From an uncultured Bacteroidales bacterium (GTDB lineage Bacteria; Bacteroidota; Bacteroidia; Bacteroidales; Muribaculaceae): a stretch of 64,000 nt of DNA. The notes beneath the pieces are model-generated. The model did not search any database. It was not told the origin of the DNA and was given only the letters and a program-made list of their open reading frames with translations. The stretch covers positions 186,001-250,000 of the forward strand of contig CACYQB010000011.1 of NCBI GenBank assembly GCA_902776435.1, given 5' to 3'. Shown here piece by piece: positions 8,036-17,374 of this stretch (positions are counted from its first letter, which is position 1; each line of letters starts with the position of its first letter). Position numbers and translations under genes: made by a program.

Positions 8036-11000
8036 ATGACTATGAAACAGACAATCATTCATATCCTATCTATAGTATTATTACTTATTATGGCATTTCC
8101 ATTCCATTCATCAGGAAATAACCGCGAGATTGACTTCAATTTTCCGCAGGACGTCACCAAGGAGGCACTTGCCGACCTGGACAAGGCACTGAAGTCGGGC
8201 GACGGTGAGCTGACCATCGATGCCCTGGTGCGCTACGGCATCGCCCAGAGCAGCCTCTCGCAAGACAATATGGCGGACATCATCACGCGCGTCGAGAACG
8301 CCATCGCCAAGGAGAAACAGCCGCACCTCCGTGCGCTGCTCTACCACCTAGAGGCGATGATCTATCAGGGCTACCGTGACCGCTATGCCCGCTGGAGCGA
8401 CCGAAATAATCCCGTCGGGGAAACGCCCTCCGACTACAGCGAGTGGGACCAGATGCAGTTTGACAAGAAAATTACCGAACTTGTCGAGAAGAGCCTCGCC
8501 GAGCCCGAAGCACTGAAGGCTGTGGCAGTGACTTCGCTTCCCGACATCATCAAGTGCAACAAGTTGGGCGCCACCTACATCCCAACCCTGCACGAGTTCC
8601 TGCTGATGAAGGGCAAGGAGATGCTTGACGGCGTAGATATGAACAATGAGGACTTGCGGGAGCGCATCAAGGCCGACTGGCTGGCAACCACCGAGGGTAA
8701 CGTGCCGGCCCACATCTACGCCATGACCAGAACCTTGCCGACGATTACTATCGAGACCTATCGACAATATCAGGACAATGAGTACTGTGCCAACCTGCTG
8801 GACCACATCACATGGGAGAACACCAAGGAGCGCTACAAGACGCTGCAGGATTATGTGGCACGCTTCCCCAACTCGGTTTTCACTGACGAAGTGAAAAACC
8901 GCATCACGCAAATGGAGGGCAAGAATGTGAATCTCAGTTATCCCATGGTGAGATCCTCGCGTGACGACATCACCGTTACCGCCAACGTCAATAATGCCAA
9001 CTCATTCACCATCGAAGTCTATCGGGTATCTGATGTGCTATTCAATAGTTTTCGACTGAGGAAGAGCGATTTACGACTCATTTCACGACATCCCGTTACC
9101 GTTCAGGGCACTGTGCCGTTCAATGCCGAAAATGTAGTTACCACATTGCCACCGCTGCCTTATGGCAAATATGTCATCCTGCCACAAATCGAAGGCGACC
9201 TCAACAAATCGGCCGAGCCCGATATCAGCACTAACACCATCCTGCATGTGACCGACATCGCGCTGTTCACCGTCTCACGCAATGACGATAATAACGTTGT
9301 CGCCGCCGTGGATATCACCACCGGCAAACCACTGCCGCAAGTGACCATCAAGAACGAGAAGAACCAGACATGGGGAATCACCGGCAACGATGGCACATTT
9401 GCCCCTCTCAAATTCATGGACAAGAAAGAGTTCCGCTACTCCCACCAAATAACCGGATTCAAGGGCGATGACCGCTACGGCCTATCCACCCAGTACTACA
9501 ACATCCCCGATAGCTACAGCAGTAGCAGCAATAACGCTGAGGTCTATACCGACCTGGGCGTCTATCGGCCTGGCGAGACTATCCACTGGACAGCCATCGT
9601 CTATAACACGACCGAGAAAGGGCGCAGTGTGTTCGGCTTAAAGAAAGTGGAGGCTATCTTTCTGGACACCAACAGAAAACCCATCGATACCCTGACGGTA
9701 ATAACCGACGAGTTTGGCCGCATCGAGGGCTCGTTTGTCGTTCCCAAGGACCGCATGAACGGCCAGTTCCTTATCCAACTCAAAGATAACGGCGGCAAGA
9801 ACAAGACTCTGGCATGGCACTACGTGAGCGTGAGCGAGTACAAGACTCCGACGTTTGAGGTCACCTTCTCCGACCCGCGCCTCAGCTACGTTGCCGGACA
9901 GCCCGTCAAGGTCACTGGCAAAGTGATGACCTACAGCGGTTTGCCCGTCCAGAATACCGAAGTGCGCCTGTCACTCATCCAGAGCGAGTGGTCCTGGTGG
10001 TGGTGGCGCATGCGCAACAATGACGGCGAGCACATTAATGACACAACCGTCGTGACCGACGAACAAGGCAACTTCACCATCGAGTACCCTGCCGAGTTGT
10101 TCAAGGAGAACATCGGCTACAAGCCTGGCAGACGCTGCTGGGCCCGCTATAATTACAGCGTTGTGGCCACCGTCACTACCGATGCCGGAGAGACTCACGA
10201 GGAGAGCACCTCGTTTATCGTAGGCACGCGTCGAGGCATCGAGTTGGGCAGTGTCAACAACGACATCTACCTCAACGACAAGCCCATCAAGCTGCCGCTC
10301 AAGTACAATACCACCGACGAGGAGCATCCCGACACCTATTGCACCTGGGAAGCCACACCCATTGGCGACAAAACACCTGTGCTGACCGGCAACCTCAACA
10401 CCGCTGACCCGACCATCGACCTGACCAGCCTTCCCTCAGGCCAGTACAGGCTCAAAATCCACATCCTCGATGCCGAGGAAGGCGAGCAGGACGTGGACGT
10501 GGAACGCGTAATTACCCTCTACCGCAAGGGTGACAAGACTGCACCCGTCAAGGACTGCCCGATGTGGCTCACGCCGCTGGAGCAAAATGTGGACAAAAAA
10601 AACATGGGGCACATCACCGTGGGCGTTTCCACCCCCAAGGCCTATATATACTATGTAGCAAGCACCTTTGACAAAGTCATCGCCCAGGGATGGCTCACCT
10701 ATGACAATGGAATGTACGACTTTACCGTCCAGCTACCCAAGGAAGCCGGCAAGGACGTGACCGTCAAGTTCATCACCTACTATGGCACCAAGCTGTGGGA
10801 AGAAACCGTCACGCTGCAGAATCCTTACAAAGCCGAGGCCGTAAATATCACCGCCACGGCATTCCGCGACAAGCTCGTGCCAGGCAACATGGAGCACTGG
10901 ACATTCAACATCACTGACCAGAACGGCAAACCCGTGCGCGGCGCGATGATGCTCGACATGTTTGACAAAGCCATCGCCAGCATCAAGACCAACGACTGGA

Positions 11001-13672
11001 CTTTCAATAACTGGAGGCCCAGCTTCAACGCGTACCGGAGCAACACCACCTATCTGGAAGGCTCGCGCTACACATGGGCCTCATGGATGGGCAAGATGCT
11101 CGACTATAAGGGTGAAGGCAACATCGAACTGCCATGGCTAAATACCTATTATCAAACCTTCTTCAACGGGGGGCACGATTTGGTGGTAGTAGGATATGGA
11201 AATAAGAGAGCGTCCAAAGGACTGATGGCCGCCCCATCAAGCGCCCAACAGGATGTCATGTTGTCCGAAAGCAACGCAGTCGTCTATGATACCAGCAGAG
11301 GTATTGGCGGCCACAACGTCACTCGCGAACTCAAGGAAGAGGTTGTCGTCGAGAGGCCTGTTGACGAGGAGGCTGCTACCGTCAACGAGAAAAACCTCGA
11401 CAAGATCACCCTGCGCGAGAGCGACGTCAGGACGGCCCTGTGGATGCCGATGCTCACCAGCGACAACAAGGGCAACATACAGTTAGAATTTGAGGTTCCC
11501 AACTTCAACACCACCTGGATCACCCAGGCCGTGGCATGGGACAAACAGATGATCGGCTCGACCTGGATGGCCGAGGTATTGACCCAAAAGCCGCTGATGG
11601 TGCGCAGCAATATGCCGCGCTTCCTGCGCCAGGGCGACAAAGCCACGCTGGCCGCCACGGTACAGAACGCTACCGACGAACCAGCTGCCTGTGACGCCGT
11701 AATCGAGCTGTTCGACCCGCGCTCGGGCGACATCTATGCCACCCGCAAGTTCAACCTGCAACTGGATGGCAACGGCAGTGAGGCGGTAACCATCGACTGG
11801 CAGGTGCCCGACACCGTGGCGATGGTAGGCTTCCGCATCAAGGCCGCCAACAGCAGCTTCGGCGATGGCGAGCAGGTGATGGTGCCCGTGTTGACGACCA
11901 TCTCGCCTGTCATCGAGACCGAGCCGTTCTACATCGAGGCAGGACAGCCCCACTACGAGACTCCGCTGCCCCAGTTCCCCAAGGACGCCCGCGTGACGCT
12001 GGAATACTGCGACAACCCCGTGTGGTACTGCGTGCTGGCACTGCCCACCATCTTCAGCGACAGCTACTGCACCGCCACCCATGCGGTGCACAGCCTGTTT
12101 GCCCTGCAAGTGGCACAAGGAGTCGCCAAGTCAGATCCCCTGATCAAGGAGGCCATCACCTACTGGAAGCAACACGATGAGGACAGCGTTCTGGTGTCGA
12201 TGCTGCAGAAAAATCAAGACCTGAAGATCGGCACCCTGCTGGCATCGCCCTGGATAAACGAGGCTGAACGCCAGACGCTTAGGATGTCGAAGTTGAACGA
12301 ACTCTTTGATGAGGCCATCGTCAAGAAGGAATACGAGAAAATCTTCACCGCCCTGCAATCGTTGCAGCTGGGCAACGGCGGCTTTACCTGGTTCTATTAC
12401 CCGCGCTGCAAGTCCAGCTACGGGACCACAGGGTACGTGCTGCAACTCATCGGCGAAATCAAGCATCTGGGTTACTTGCCCGACGACGGCCGTATGACCT
12501 TGATGATCAACCGCGCCCTCAACTTCTATGACCAAGAGGCCGTGCGCAAGCTCAACGAGTTCAAGAAATATAACAAGGAGCCTTATGGCTATTTCACCGA
12601 CTATGCCTATGTGCGCAGCCTCTTCCCCGAGGTGAAGCAGCATTCCGGTGCCAGTACCGACTTGTTCAAGAAGGTCTTGAAATACATGGACCAGAACTGG
12701 AGCAAGGGTATCTCCCTCAAGCAAAAGGCCTACTACGCCATGACGCTCAACCGCAACGGCTACAAGAAGACGGCCCGCAGCATCGTCGAGAGCATCCGCC
12801 AGTATGCCATCGTGAAGCCCAACCTGGGTATGTATTGGGATAACCTGCAGACCGGTCGCGGCTGGTGGGAACTGGACAAGGTGGCCTACACCAGCACCAT
12901 CCTGCAGGCCATGAACGAGGTGGATCCCCGCCAGCAGGAGATTGACCAGATACGCAAGTGGATGCTGCTCATGAAGCAGAGCAACGACTGGGGCTCCAAC
13001 AGCCTCGCCGCCGACGCTGTCTATAGCCTCCTGAGCACGGGCAGCGAGTGGATTGACCGTGGCACCACGCCCGCTGTCACCATCGCCGGGCAACCCGCCA
13101 GCCTGGATAAGATGGCCCAATGGCTGGGTTACTTCCGCACTACCCTGCCCGCCACCACAGCCGGTAACGTCGTGGTCGACCGCACGGGCAAGGGGCCGGC
13201 ATGGGGCGCCGTTTACAGCCAGTTCAAGGCCACGATGACACAAATCCAGGAGAAGGCCATCGACGAGGTTTCCATCAGCAAGGAATACTACGTGTATGGC
13301 GTGGACGGCTCGTTGCACCAGGCCACATCCTTCAAGGTGGGTGACAAGGTCAAGGTGCGTGTCATCATCAAGGTCAACAAGGACATGGACTTTGTCACCA
13401 TGACCGACGAACGTGCCGCCTGCTTCGAGCCCGTGGACCAACTCTCCGGCTACCGCAGCGAGGACAACACCTGGTTCTACCAGGAGACCAAGGACACCCA
13501 GACCAACGTGTTCATCAATAACCTCAACAAGGGAACGCACATCATCGGCTACGACGTGTGGGTAACCAATCCCGGTGAATTCACCTCGGGCATCGCCACC
13601 ATCCAGTGCCAATATGCTCCCCAGTTGAGTGCCCACAGTGCAGGCAAAACCATCAAGACGGAACCCAAGTGA
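8036..13672 (+). CDS. Large alpha-2-macroglobulin family protein
   Basis: An 1878-residue exported protein, starting with a signal peptide (ATG at 8036 or 8042). About 300 residues of helical N-terminal domain precede the MG domains. The MG2 signature TDLGVYRPGE lies near residue 505, and the A2M core with ALWMPMLTSDNKG near 1135. An alpha/alpha-barrel thioester-type domain follows. The thioester itself (CxEQ) is missing: the corresponding region has only scattered cysteines (SYCTATHAV). Bacterial A2Ms trap proteases in the periplasm or at the surface; thioester-less members are known, so trapping would be non-covalent. VVVGYGNKR near residue 1048 recalls the SusC plug start. Monocistronic, with a good terminator. 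Confidence 0.92.
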   Translation: MTMKQTIIHILSIVLLLIMAFPFHSSGNNREIDFNFPQDVTKEALADLDKALKSGDGELTIDALVRYGIAQSSLSQDNMADIITRVENAIAKEKQPHLRALLYHLEAMIYQGYRDRYARWSDRNNPVGETPSDYSEWDQMQFDKKITELVEKSLAEPEALKAVAVTSLPDIIKCNKLGATYIPTLHEFLLMKGKEMLDGVDMNNEDLRERIKADWLATTEGNVPAHIYAMTRTLPTITIETYRQYQDNEYCANLLDHITWENTKERYKTLQDYVARFPNSVFTDEVKNRITQMEGKNVNLSYPMVRSSRDDITVTANVNNANSFTIEVYRVSDVLFNSFRLRKSDLRLISRHPVTVQGTVPFNAENVVTTLPPLPYGKYVILPQIEGDLNKSAEPDISTNTILHVTDIALFTVSRNDDNNVVAAVDITTGKPLPQVTIKNEKNQTWGITGNDGTFAPLKFMDKKEFRYSHQITGFKGDDRYGLSTQYYNIPDSYSSSSNNAEVYTDLGVYRPGETIHWTAIVYNTTEKGRSVFGLKKVEAIFLDTNRKPIDTLTVITDEFGRIEGSFVVPKDRMNGQFLIQLKDNGGKNKTLAWHYVSVSEYKTPTFEVTFSDPRLSYVAGQPVKVTGKVMTYSGLPVQNTEVRLSLIQSEWSWWWWRMRNNDGEHINDTTVVTDEQGNFTIEYPAELFKENIGYKPGRRCWARYNYSVVATVTTDAGETHEESTSFIVGTRRGIELGSVNNDIYLNDKPIKLPLKYNTTDEEHPDTYCTWEATPIGDKTPVLTGNLNTADPTIDLTSLPSGQYRLKIHILDAEEGEQDVDVERVITLYRKGDKTAPVKDCPMWLTPLEQNVDKKNMGHITVGVSTPKAYIYYVASTFDKVIAQGWLTYDNGMYDFTVQLPKEAGKDVTVKFITYYGTKLWEETVTLQNPYKAEAVNITATAFRDKLVPGNMEHWTFNITDQNGKPVRGAMMLDMFDKAIASIKTNDWTFNNWRPSFNAYRSNTTYLEGSRYTWASWMGKMLDYKGEGNIELPWLNTYYQTFFNGGHDLVVVGYGNKRASKGLMAAPSSAQQDVMLSESNAVVYDTSRGIGGHNVTRELKEEVVVERPVDEEAATVNEKNLDKITLRESDVRTALWMPMLTSDNKGNIQLEFEVPNFNTTWITQAVAWDKQMIGSTWMAEVLTQKPLMVRSNMPRFLRQGDKATLAATVQNATDEPAACDAVIELFDPRSGDIYATRKFNLQLDGNGSEAVTIDWQVPDTVAMVGFRIKAANSSFGDGEQVMVPVLTTISPVIETEPFYIEAGQPHYETPLPQFPKDARVTLEYCDNPVWYCVLALPTIFSDSYCTATHAVHSLFALQVAQGVAKSDPLIKEAITYWKQHDEDSVLVSMLQKNQDLKIGTLLASPWINEAERQTLRMSKLNELFDEAIVKKEYEKIFTALQSLQLGNGGFTWFYYPRCKSSYGTTGYVLQLIGEIKHLGYLPDDGRMTLMINRALNFYDQEAVRKLNEFKKYNKEPYGYFTDYAYVRSLFPEVKQHSGASTDLFKKVLKYMDQNWSKGISLKQKAYYAMTLNRNGYKKTARSIVESIRQYAIVKPNLGMYWDNLQTGRGWWELDKVAYTSTILQAMNEVDPRQQEIDQIRKWMLLMKQSNDWGSNSLAADAVYSLLSTGSEWIDRGTTPAVTIAGQPASLDKMAQWLGYFRTTLPATTAGNVVVDRTGKGPAWGAVYSQFKATMTQIQEKAIDEVSISKEYYVYGVDGSLHQATSFKVGDKVKVRVIIKVNKDMDFVTMTDERAACFEPVDQLSGYRSEDNTWFYQETKDTQTNVFINNLNKGTHIIGYDVWVTNPGEFTSGIATIQCQYAPQLSAHSAGKTIKTEPK

Positions 13673-13691
13673 CCGTAAAGGCAATTTGTCA

Positions 13692-13723
13692 GGTCAGGAG
13701 AAACATTTCTCCTGGCCTTTTTT
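13692..13723 (+). terminator. Intrinsic terminator after the alpha-2-macroglobulin gene
   Basis: Arms 13692-13703 and 13706-13717 (GGTCAGGAGAAA/TTTCTCCTGGCC) form a 12-bp stem with a 2-nt gap, followed by six T residues. Confidence 0.9.
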
Positions 13724-13916
13724 ATTCTTATTGGCGGTTAAAAAAAGGATGTTTTTTCGCAATGAATATTACTATTACTATTTGTATTTTTATATCACTG
13801 AAAATCAGTGTATTTGCAAATATTGAGGTCATTTTTTGACAAGTTTTAGGTCAAAAAAACAACAATTCCTACAAATATTTTTCGCGCTTTTTATAATAGG
13901 GCACGGGGTATAATGG

Positions 13917-14134
13917 TACTTTTGTGTCGTAAAAACATTTCTCCAAATTTTTACATATAGAAGAGTACACCTCATCATTTGAGGACTTTATAAATGGAAG
14001 AAAAATCTTTTGATGGTAGTTAATGTTGATTAAATGATTATTTAGCCCAACCTTAGAATCTTTATCCTATAAAGAAAACGCAAGCAAAAAAACATGAGAA
14101 TTAACGGTGTCTGCGTGAGTAGCCACCGTTTTTT
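13917..14134 (+). ncRNA. Candidate structured RNA of about 200 nt upstream of pfkA
   Basis: TACTTTTG (13917-13924) is a consensus -7 element with no ORF behind it. Downstream are stem GTAAAAA/TTTTTAC (13929-13935/13948-13954), stem CCTCA/TGAGG (13970-13974/13980-13984) and a last hairpin AACGGTG/CACCGTT (14103-14109/14124-14130) running into four Ts. This promoter-hairpins-terminator layout suggests a separate small RNA or a terminated pfkA leader. I match it to no named RNA family. Confidence 0.35.
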
Positions 14135-14166
14135 GATATATTATATCAAAAAAAACATTATATTTG
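14132..14166 (+). promoter_or_regulatory. Promoter of pfkA
   Basis: TTTG (14132-14135) and TATATTTG (14159-14166) with a 23-bp spacer; the -7 box is an exact consensus match 34 bp before the pfkA ATG. Confidence 0.55.
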
Positions 14167-14200
14167 CAGCCTACATTGAAATTAACCAAAATACTAAACT

Positions 14201-15181
14201 ATGGCACAAATAAAGACAATCGGTGTGTTGACATCGGGCGGTGATGCCCCGGGTATGAATGCAGCAATCCGTGCGGTCACCCGTACGGCCATCTACAACG
14301 GCTTTAAGGTAAAAGGCATCTACCGTGGCTACAGGGGTCTGGTAGAGGATGAAATCGTTGACCTGCAAACCCAGAGTGTTTCCAGTATCATGCACCACGG
14401 CGGCACCATCCTCAAGACCGCCCGTTGCAAGGAATTCAGGACCGAGGAAGGACGCAAGCGTGCCTTTGAGGTCATTCAAAAGCATAAAATCGACGCGCTG
14501 GTTGTCATTGGCGGTGACGGCTCCCTGAGCGGCGCCCGTCAGTTCGCCAGCGAGTTTGACTTCCCTATCGTGGGTCTGCCCGGCACCATCGACAACGACT
14601 TGGCTGGCACCGACCACACGATCGGCTATGACACGGCACTGAACACCATCATGTGGTGCGTGGACCGCATCCGCGACACCGCCAGCAGCCACGAGCGCCT
14701 GTTCTTCATCGAGGTAATGGGACGCGAATCGGGCTTCCTGGCCCTGAACGGAGCTATCGCCACTGGTGCCGAGGCTGCTATCATCCCCGAGATATCAACC
14801 GAGGTCGATCAGTTGAAAGAGTTGATCAGCAGAGGCTTCCGCAAGAGCAAGAATTCATCGATTGTCCTCGTTGCCGAGAGCCCCATCACCGGCGGCGCCA
14901 TGGGCCTGGCCGAGAGGGCTCGCAATGAATATCCCCAACTGGACGTGCGCGTGACTATCCTGGGCCACCTGCAGCGCGGCGGCTCCCCCACGGCTCAAGA
15001 CCGCATCCTGGCCTCGCGAATGGGCGCGGCTGCCATCGACGCTCTGCTGGAAGGCCAGCGCAATGTCATGATTGGAGACGATGACGAGAAAATCGTTTAT
15101 GTGCCCTTCTCCAAGGCCATTCACGATGACAAACCCATCGACCGCGACCTGCTGGAGTTGCTCCGCAGACTCTCAATCTAG
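14201..15181 (+). CDS. pfkA: 6-phosphofructokinase, ATP-dependent
   Basis: A 326-residue cytoplasmic glycolytic enzyme converting fructose 6-phosphate to fructose 1,6-bisphosphate. The N-terminal [16 protein letters not shown] motif binds ATP, GGDGS lies near residue 104 and the catalytic PGTIDND near 127. Gly in GGDGS and Gly in PGTIDND mark the ATP-dependent rather than the pyrophosphate-dependent type. MGRESG and the C-terminal [13 protein letters not shown] substrate-binding region are intact. Length is normal for bacterial PfkA. Monocistronic behind its own promoter. Confidence 0.97.
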   Translation: MAQIKTIGVLTSGGDAPGMNAAIRAVTRTAIYNGFKVKGIYRGYRGLVEDEIVDLQTQSVSSIMHHGGTILKTARCKEFRTEEGRKRAFEVIQKHKIDALVVIGGDGSLSGARQFASEFDFPIVGLPGTIDNDLAGTDHTIGYDTALNTIMWCVDRIRDTASSHERLFFIEVMGRESGFLALNGAIATGAEAAIIPEISTEVDQLKELISRGFRKSKNSSIVLVAESPITGGAMGLAERARNEYPQLDVRVTILGHLQRGGSPTAQDRILASRMGAAAIDALLEGQRNVMIGDDDEKIVYVPFSKAIHDDKPIDRDLLELLRRLSI

Positions 15182-15199
15182 TTAACGCAACTCGATAAG

Positions 15200-15410
15200 A
15201 TAAACTACTGATACTCAGCTCCCCCTCTTGGATAAGAGGGGGCTGGGGGGCGTCGATAAAACCGAAAGTGGGTACCGTCACAGCAGCATCAACGCCCCTG
15301 CCCACTCCCCCTCCTCCGGCACTTCGTGCCACCTCCCCCCAGGCGGGGGAGGAGTTCCCCTCTAATCTTAGAGGGGGAAGTGCTAACGCATTAAATATCA
15401 ATAAACAATT
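15200..15410. repeat. GC-rich dispersed repeat, copy 1 (211 bp)
   Basis: Begins ATAAACTACTGATACTCAGC, continues into an inverted repeat CCCCCTCTTGGATAAGAGGG, has a central GC-rich part with a second hairpin around CCCCAGGCGGGGGAGGAG, and ends in CCCCTCTAATCTTAGAGGGG then GCTAACGCATT and AAACAATT. The same framework occurs at 16175-16341 in direct orientation, on the other side of the DUF805 gene. The central part is longer here by about 45 bp. The rest of the 327-bp spacer shows nothing else. Confidence 0.88.
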
Positions 15411-15508
15411 TCCTCGGTCTGACGACAGTAAAAAAAATTAGGGGAGGGCAGCTGGACTGATCCTCCCTAATTACTTATAGATTACCGCGATGGGTAATAG
15501 CTAATGCT

Positions 15509-16138
15509 TTATTTGTACTTGGGTGAGGGGCCGTACTTGTTCTCGCCCCACTTGCTGTCGATGATGGCAAAAACGATGAGGAGAATGCCCAGGAGCACCG
15601 TACCCAAAGAGCAGACCATCAGTATTGTAGCGATGGCAGGTGAGCTTTGAACCGCACCAGCCATCTCCATGGCCATATCCATGACGTCCTCTACATTGCT
15701 GCTAGCCAAGGCGGTGAAGTTTGAGCCTATCAAAGCGAAAAACGAGCCTAAATAACCCACAATCAAGATGCCTAACAACACCACCCACCAGCTGCCGCGG
15801 TTGATGTCATGAAGTCGACGGCACAGGACAGCGAGCTGAGGTATGAGCACGGCAAGGGAAAACGCCATGCTCAAGTAGCCGACGGCCGGTATCATCATGC
15901 CAAAATAAGACAGCGCTGACGAGACCACAAACACAAACAGGACAAACCACCAGAACTCGCTGCGGCGGGCACGTCCAGTGAAGTCAAAATACTTCTTGAA
16001 ACACGTTTTTACCGCAGTGACGGGATCCATCATCGGGCTGGCGGTCACGCGGGGTTGATACTGCGGCATGGGCTGCGGGCCCTGCGGCTGATTAAACACA
16101 GGAGGCTGTGGTTGTTGATTCTGCTGTTCCATATCCAT
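15509..16138 (-). CDS. DUF805 family membrane protein
   Basis: A 209-residue inner-membrane protein. A Gln/Pro-rich cytosolic N-terminus (about 1-38) precedes the DUF805 domain with its hallmark TGRARRSEFWWF, four hydrophobic segments and CRRLHDINRGSWW between them. The family is widespread and its function unknown. It reads opposite to its neighbours and is bracketed by two direct copies of a GC-rich repeat (15200-15410, 16175-16341), so the gene may have moved as a unit with them. ATGs at 16138 and 16132 are both possible starts. Confidence 0.88.
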   Translation of the reverse strand: MDMEQQNQQPQPPVFNQPQGPQPMPQYQPRVTASPMMDPVTAVKTCFKKYFDFTGRARRSEFWWFVLFVFVVSSALSYFGMMIPAVGYLSMAFSLAVLIPQLAVLCRRLHDINRGSWWVVLLGILIVGYLGSFFALIGSNFTALASSNVEDVMDMAMEMAGAVQSSPAIATILMVCSLGTVLLGILLIVFAIIDSKWGENKYGPSPKYK

Positions 16139-16174
16139 TGTTTTTAAATTGTATTTAACGTGAGTTCTATGAAA

Positions 16175-16341
16175 ATAAACTACTGATACTCAGCTCCCCC
16201 TCTTGGATAAGAGGGGGTTGGGGGGGCGTCGATACCATTGTGATGGTGTCCGCCTCACGTATCGTCAACACCCTGCCCTTTGGGCACCCCCTCTAATCTT
16301 AGAGGGGGAGTTGCTAACGCATTGAATTTCAGCAAACAATT
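16175..16341. repeat. GC-rich dispersed repeat, copy 2 (167 bp)
   Basis: Same ends and hairpins as copy 1: ATAAACTACTGATACTCAGC, CCCCCTCTTGGATAAGAGGG, then CCCCTCTAATCTTAGAGGGG, GCTAACGCATT and AAACAATT. The middle diverges. It fills most of the spacer between the DUF805 gene and menA. Confidence 0.88.
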
Positions 16342-16429
16342 AAGTTGAATTCACATTGTATTTTACAGGAGTGAATTGTCTTGAGCCACAAAAATACGTA
16401 TTTTTCTCGACCCCACGGCAATCTTTTTG

Positions 16430-16437
16430 TAATTTTG
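16430..16437 (+). promoter_or_regulatory. -7 element of the menA-queA operon
   Basis: TAATTTTG, an exact TAnnTTTG match, 24 bp before the ATG at 16462. This supports 16462 rather than the upstream TTG at 16381 as the start of menA. Confidence 0.6.
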
Positions 16438-16461
16438 CAGCCAGTTTATGACATTCAGACA

Positions 16462-17367
16462 ATGAAACGACAATTAAAGATATGGCTGGAGTGCTTCAGG
16501 CTGCGCACGTTGCCCGTGTCGCTGAGCGGCGTAGTCATCGCCATCGGCCTGGCCGTGTGGTATGGGCACTTCAAGTGGATTCCTGCTGTGCTGTGCTTGG
16601 TGTTCGCCCTGCTGGCACAGATTGCGTCCAACACGGCCAACGAGTACTTTGACTACCTGAAGGGCACTGACAAACCTGGCCGCGTGGGTCCCCGCCGCGG
16701 TGTTACCGAGGGAGATATCCGCCCCGACACGCTGCGCAACGTGACCTTCGGCCTGCTGGCGCTTGCCGGCATCGTGGGTTGCGGTCTCATCCCCTACGGC
16801 GGTTGGTGGCTGCTGCCCGTGGGAATCGTCATCGCACTGGGTGCACTGGCCTACAGCACCGGCCCGTATCCCCTCTCCTATCACGGCTTGGGCGAACTGA
16901 TGGTGTTCATCTTCTTCGGCCTCGTACCCGTCAATCTCACCTACTATGTGATGGCGTTACAGTTCCACCCCGTGGTCATCCTGTTCTCCATCAGCATCGG
17001 CCTGTTGGGCGTCAATGTGCTGCTGGTCAACAATTACCGCGACGTGGAAGACGACCGCGAGGCGGGCAAGCGCACGTCGGTGGTACTCTTCGGTCGCAAG
17101 GCTGCTGCCTTCTCCTACCTGCTCAACGGTTACCTGGGGATGGCGGTGCTCGCCGTCTTCTGGTTCCTGATTGTTGTGGGACGCGACATGATGTTACCCA
17201 AGTGGACGCTCGCCATTCCCGTGCTCTACCTGGTGCTTCACACGTCCACCTGGTATAAACTGACTCACCGCGACGGTGCCGCCCTCAACCCATTGCTCGG
17301 CGAGACGGCACGCAACATGCTCATCTTTACATTATTATTAACTATAGTATTTATCATTTACGCCTGA
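16462..17367 (+). CDS. menA: 1,4-dihydroxy-2-naphthoate polyprenyltransferase (UbiA family)
   Basis: A 301-residue integral membrane prenyltransferase making demethylmenaquinone from DHNA and a polyprenyl diphosphate. The first Asp-rich motif is NEYFDYLKGTD and the second NNYRDVEDDREAGKRT, both intact; about eight membrane segments are evident. NEYFDY...GTD and the length are those of MenA rather than UbiA or heme O synthase. The gene lies 7 bp before queA, hence an operon. Menaquinone is the expected quinone in this group. Confidence 0.93.
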   Translation: MKRQLKIWLECFRLRTLPVSLSGVVIAIGLAVWYGHFKWIPAVLCLVFALLAQIASNTANEYFDYLKGTDKPGRVGPRRGVTEGDIRPDTLRNVTFGLLALAGIVGCGLIPYGGWWLLPVGIVIALGALAYSTGPYPLSYHGLGELMVFIFFGLVPVNLTYYVMALQFHPVVILFSISIGLLGVNVLLVNNYRDVEDDREAGKRTSVVLFGRKAAAFSYLLNGYLGMAVLAVFWFLIVVGRDMMLPKWTLAIPVLYLVLHTSTWYKLTHRDGAALNPLLGETARNMLIFTLLLTIVFIIYA

Positions 17368-17374
17368 CACACAA

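Larger units (their letters stand above)
13724..14200. other. AT-rich intergenic region with a possible small RNA
   Basis: This 477-bp stretch between the macroglobulin terminator and pfkA has no convincing ORF. It holds a -7 element at 13917, two hairpins (13929-13954, 13970-13984), a terminator-like hairpin at 14103-14134 and the pfkA promoter. Confidence 0.6.

Noticed and set aside
12131..13684. 517-residue minus-strand ORF opposite the macroglobulin gene
   Set aside because: Antisense open frame created by biased third positions of the real gene.
14094..14213. 39-codon ORF (MRINGVCVSSHRF...) ending in the pfkA start
   Set aside because: Spans a terminator-like hairpin and the pfkA promoter; no sign of conservation can be judged from one sequence.
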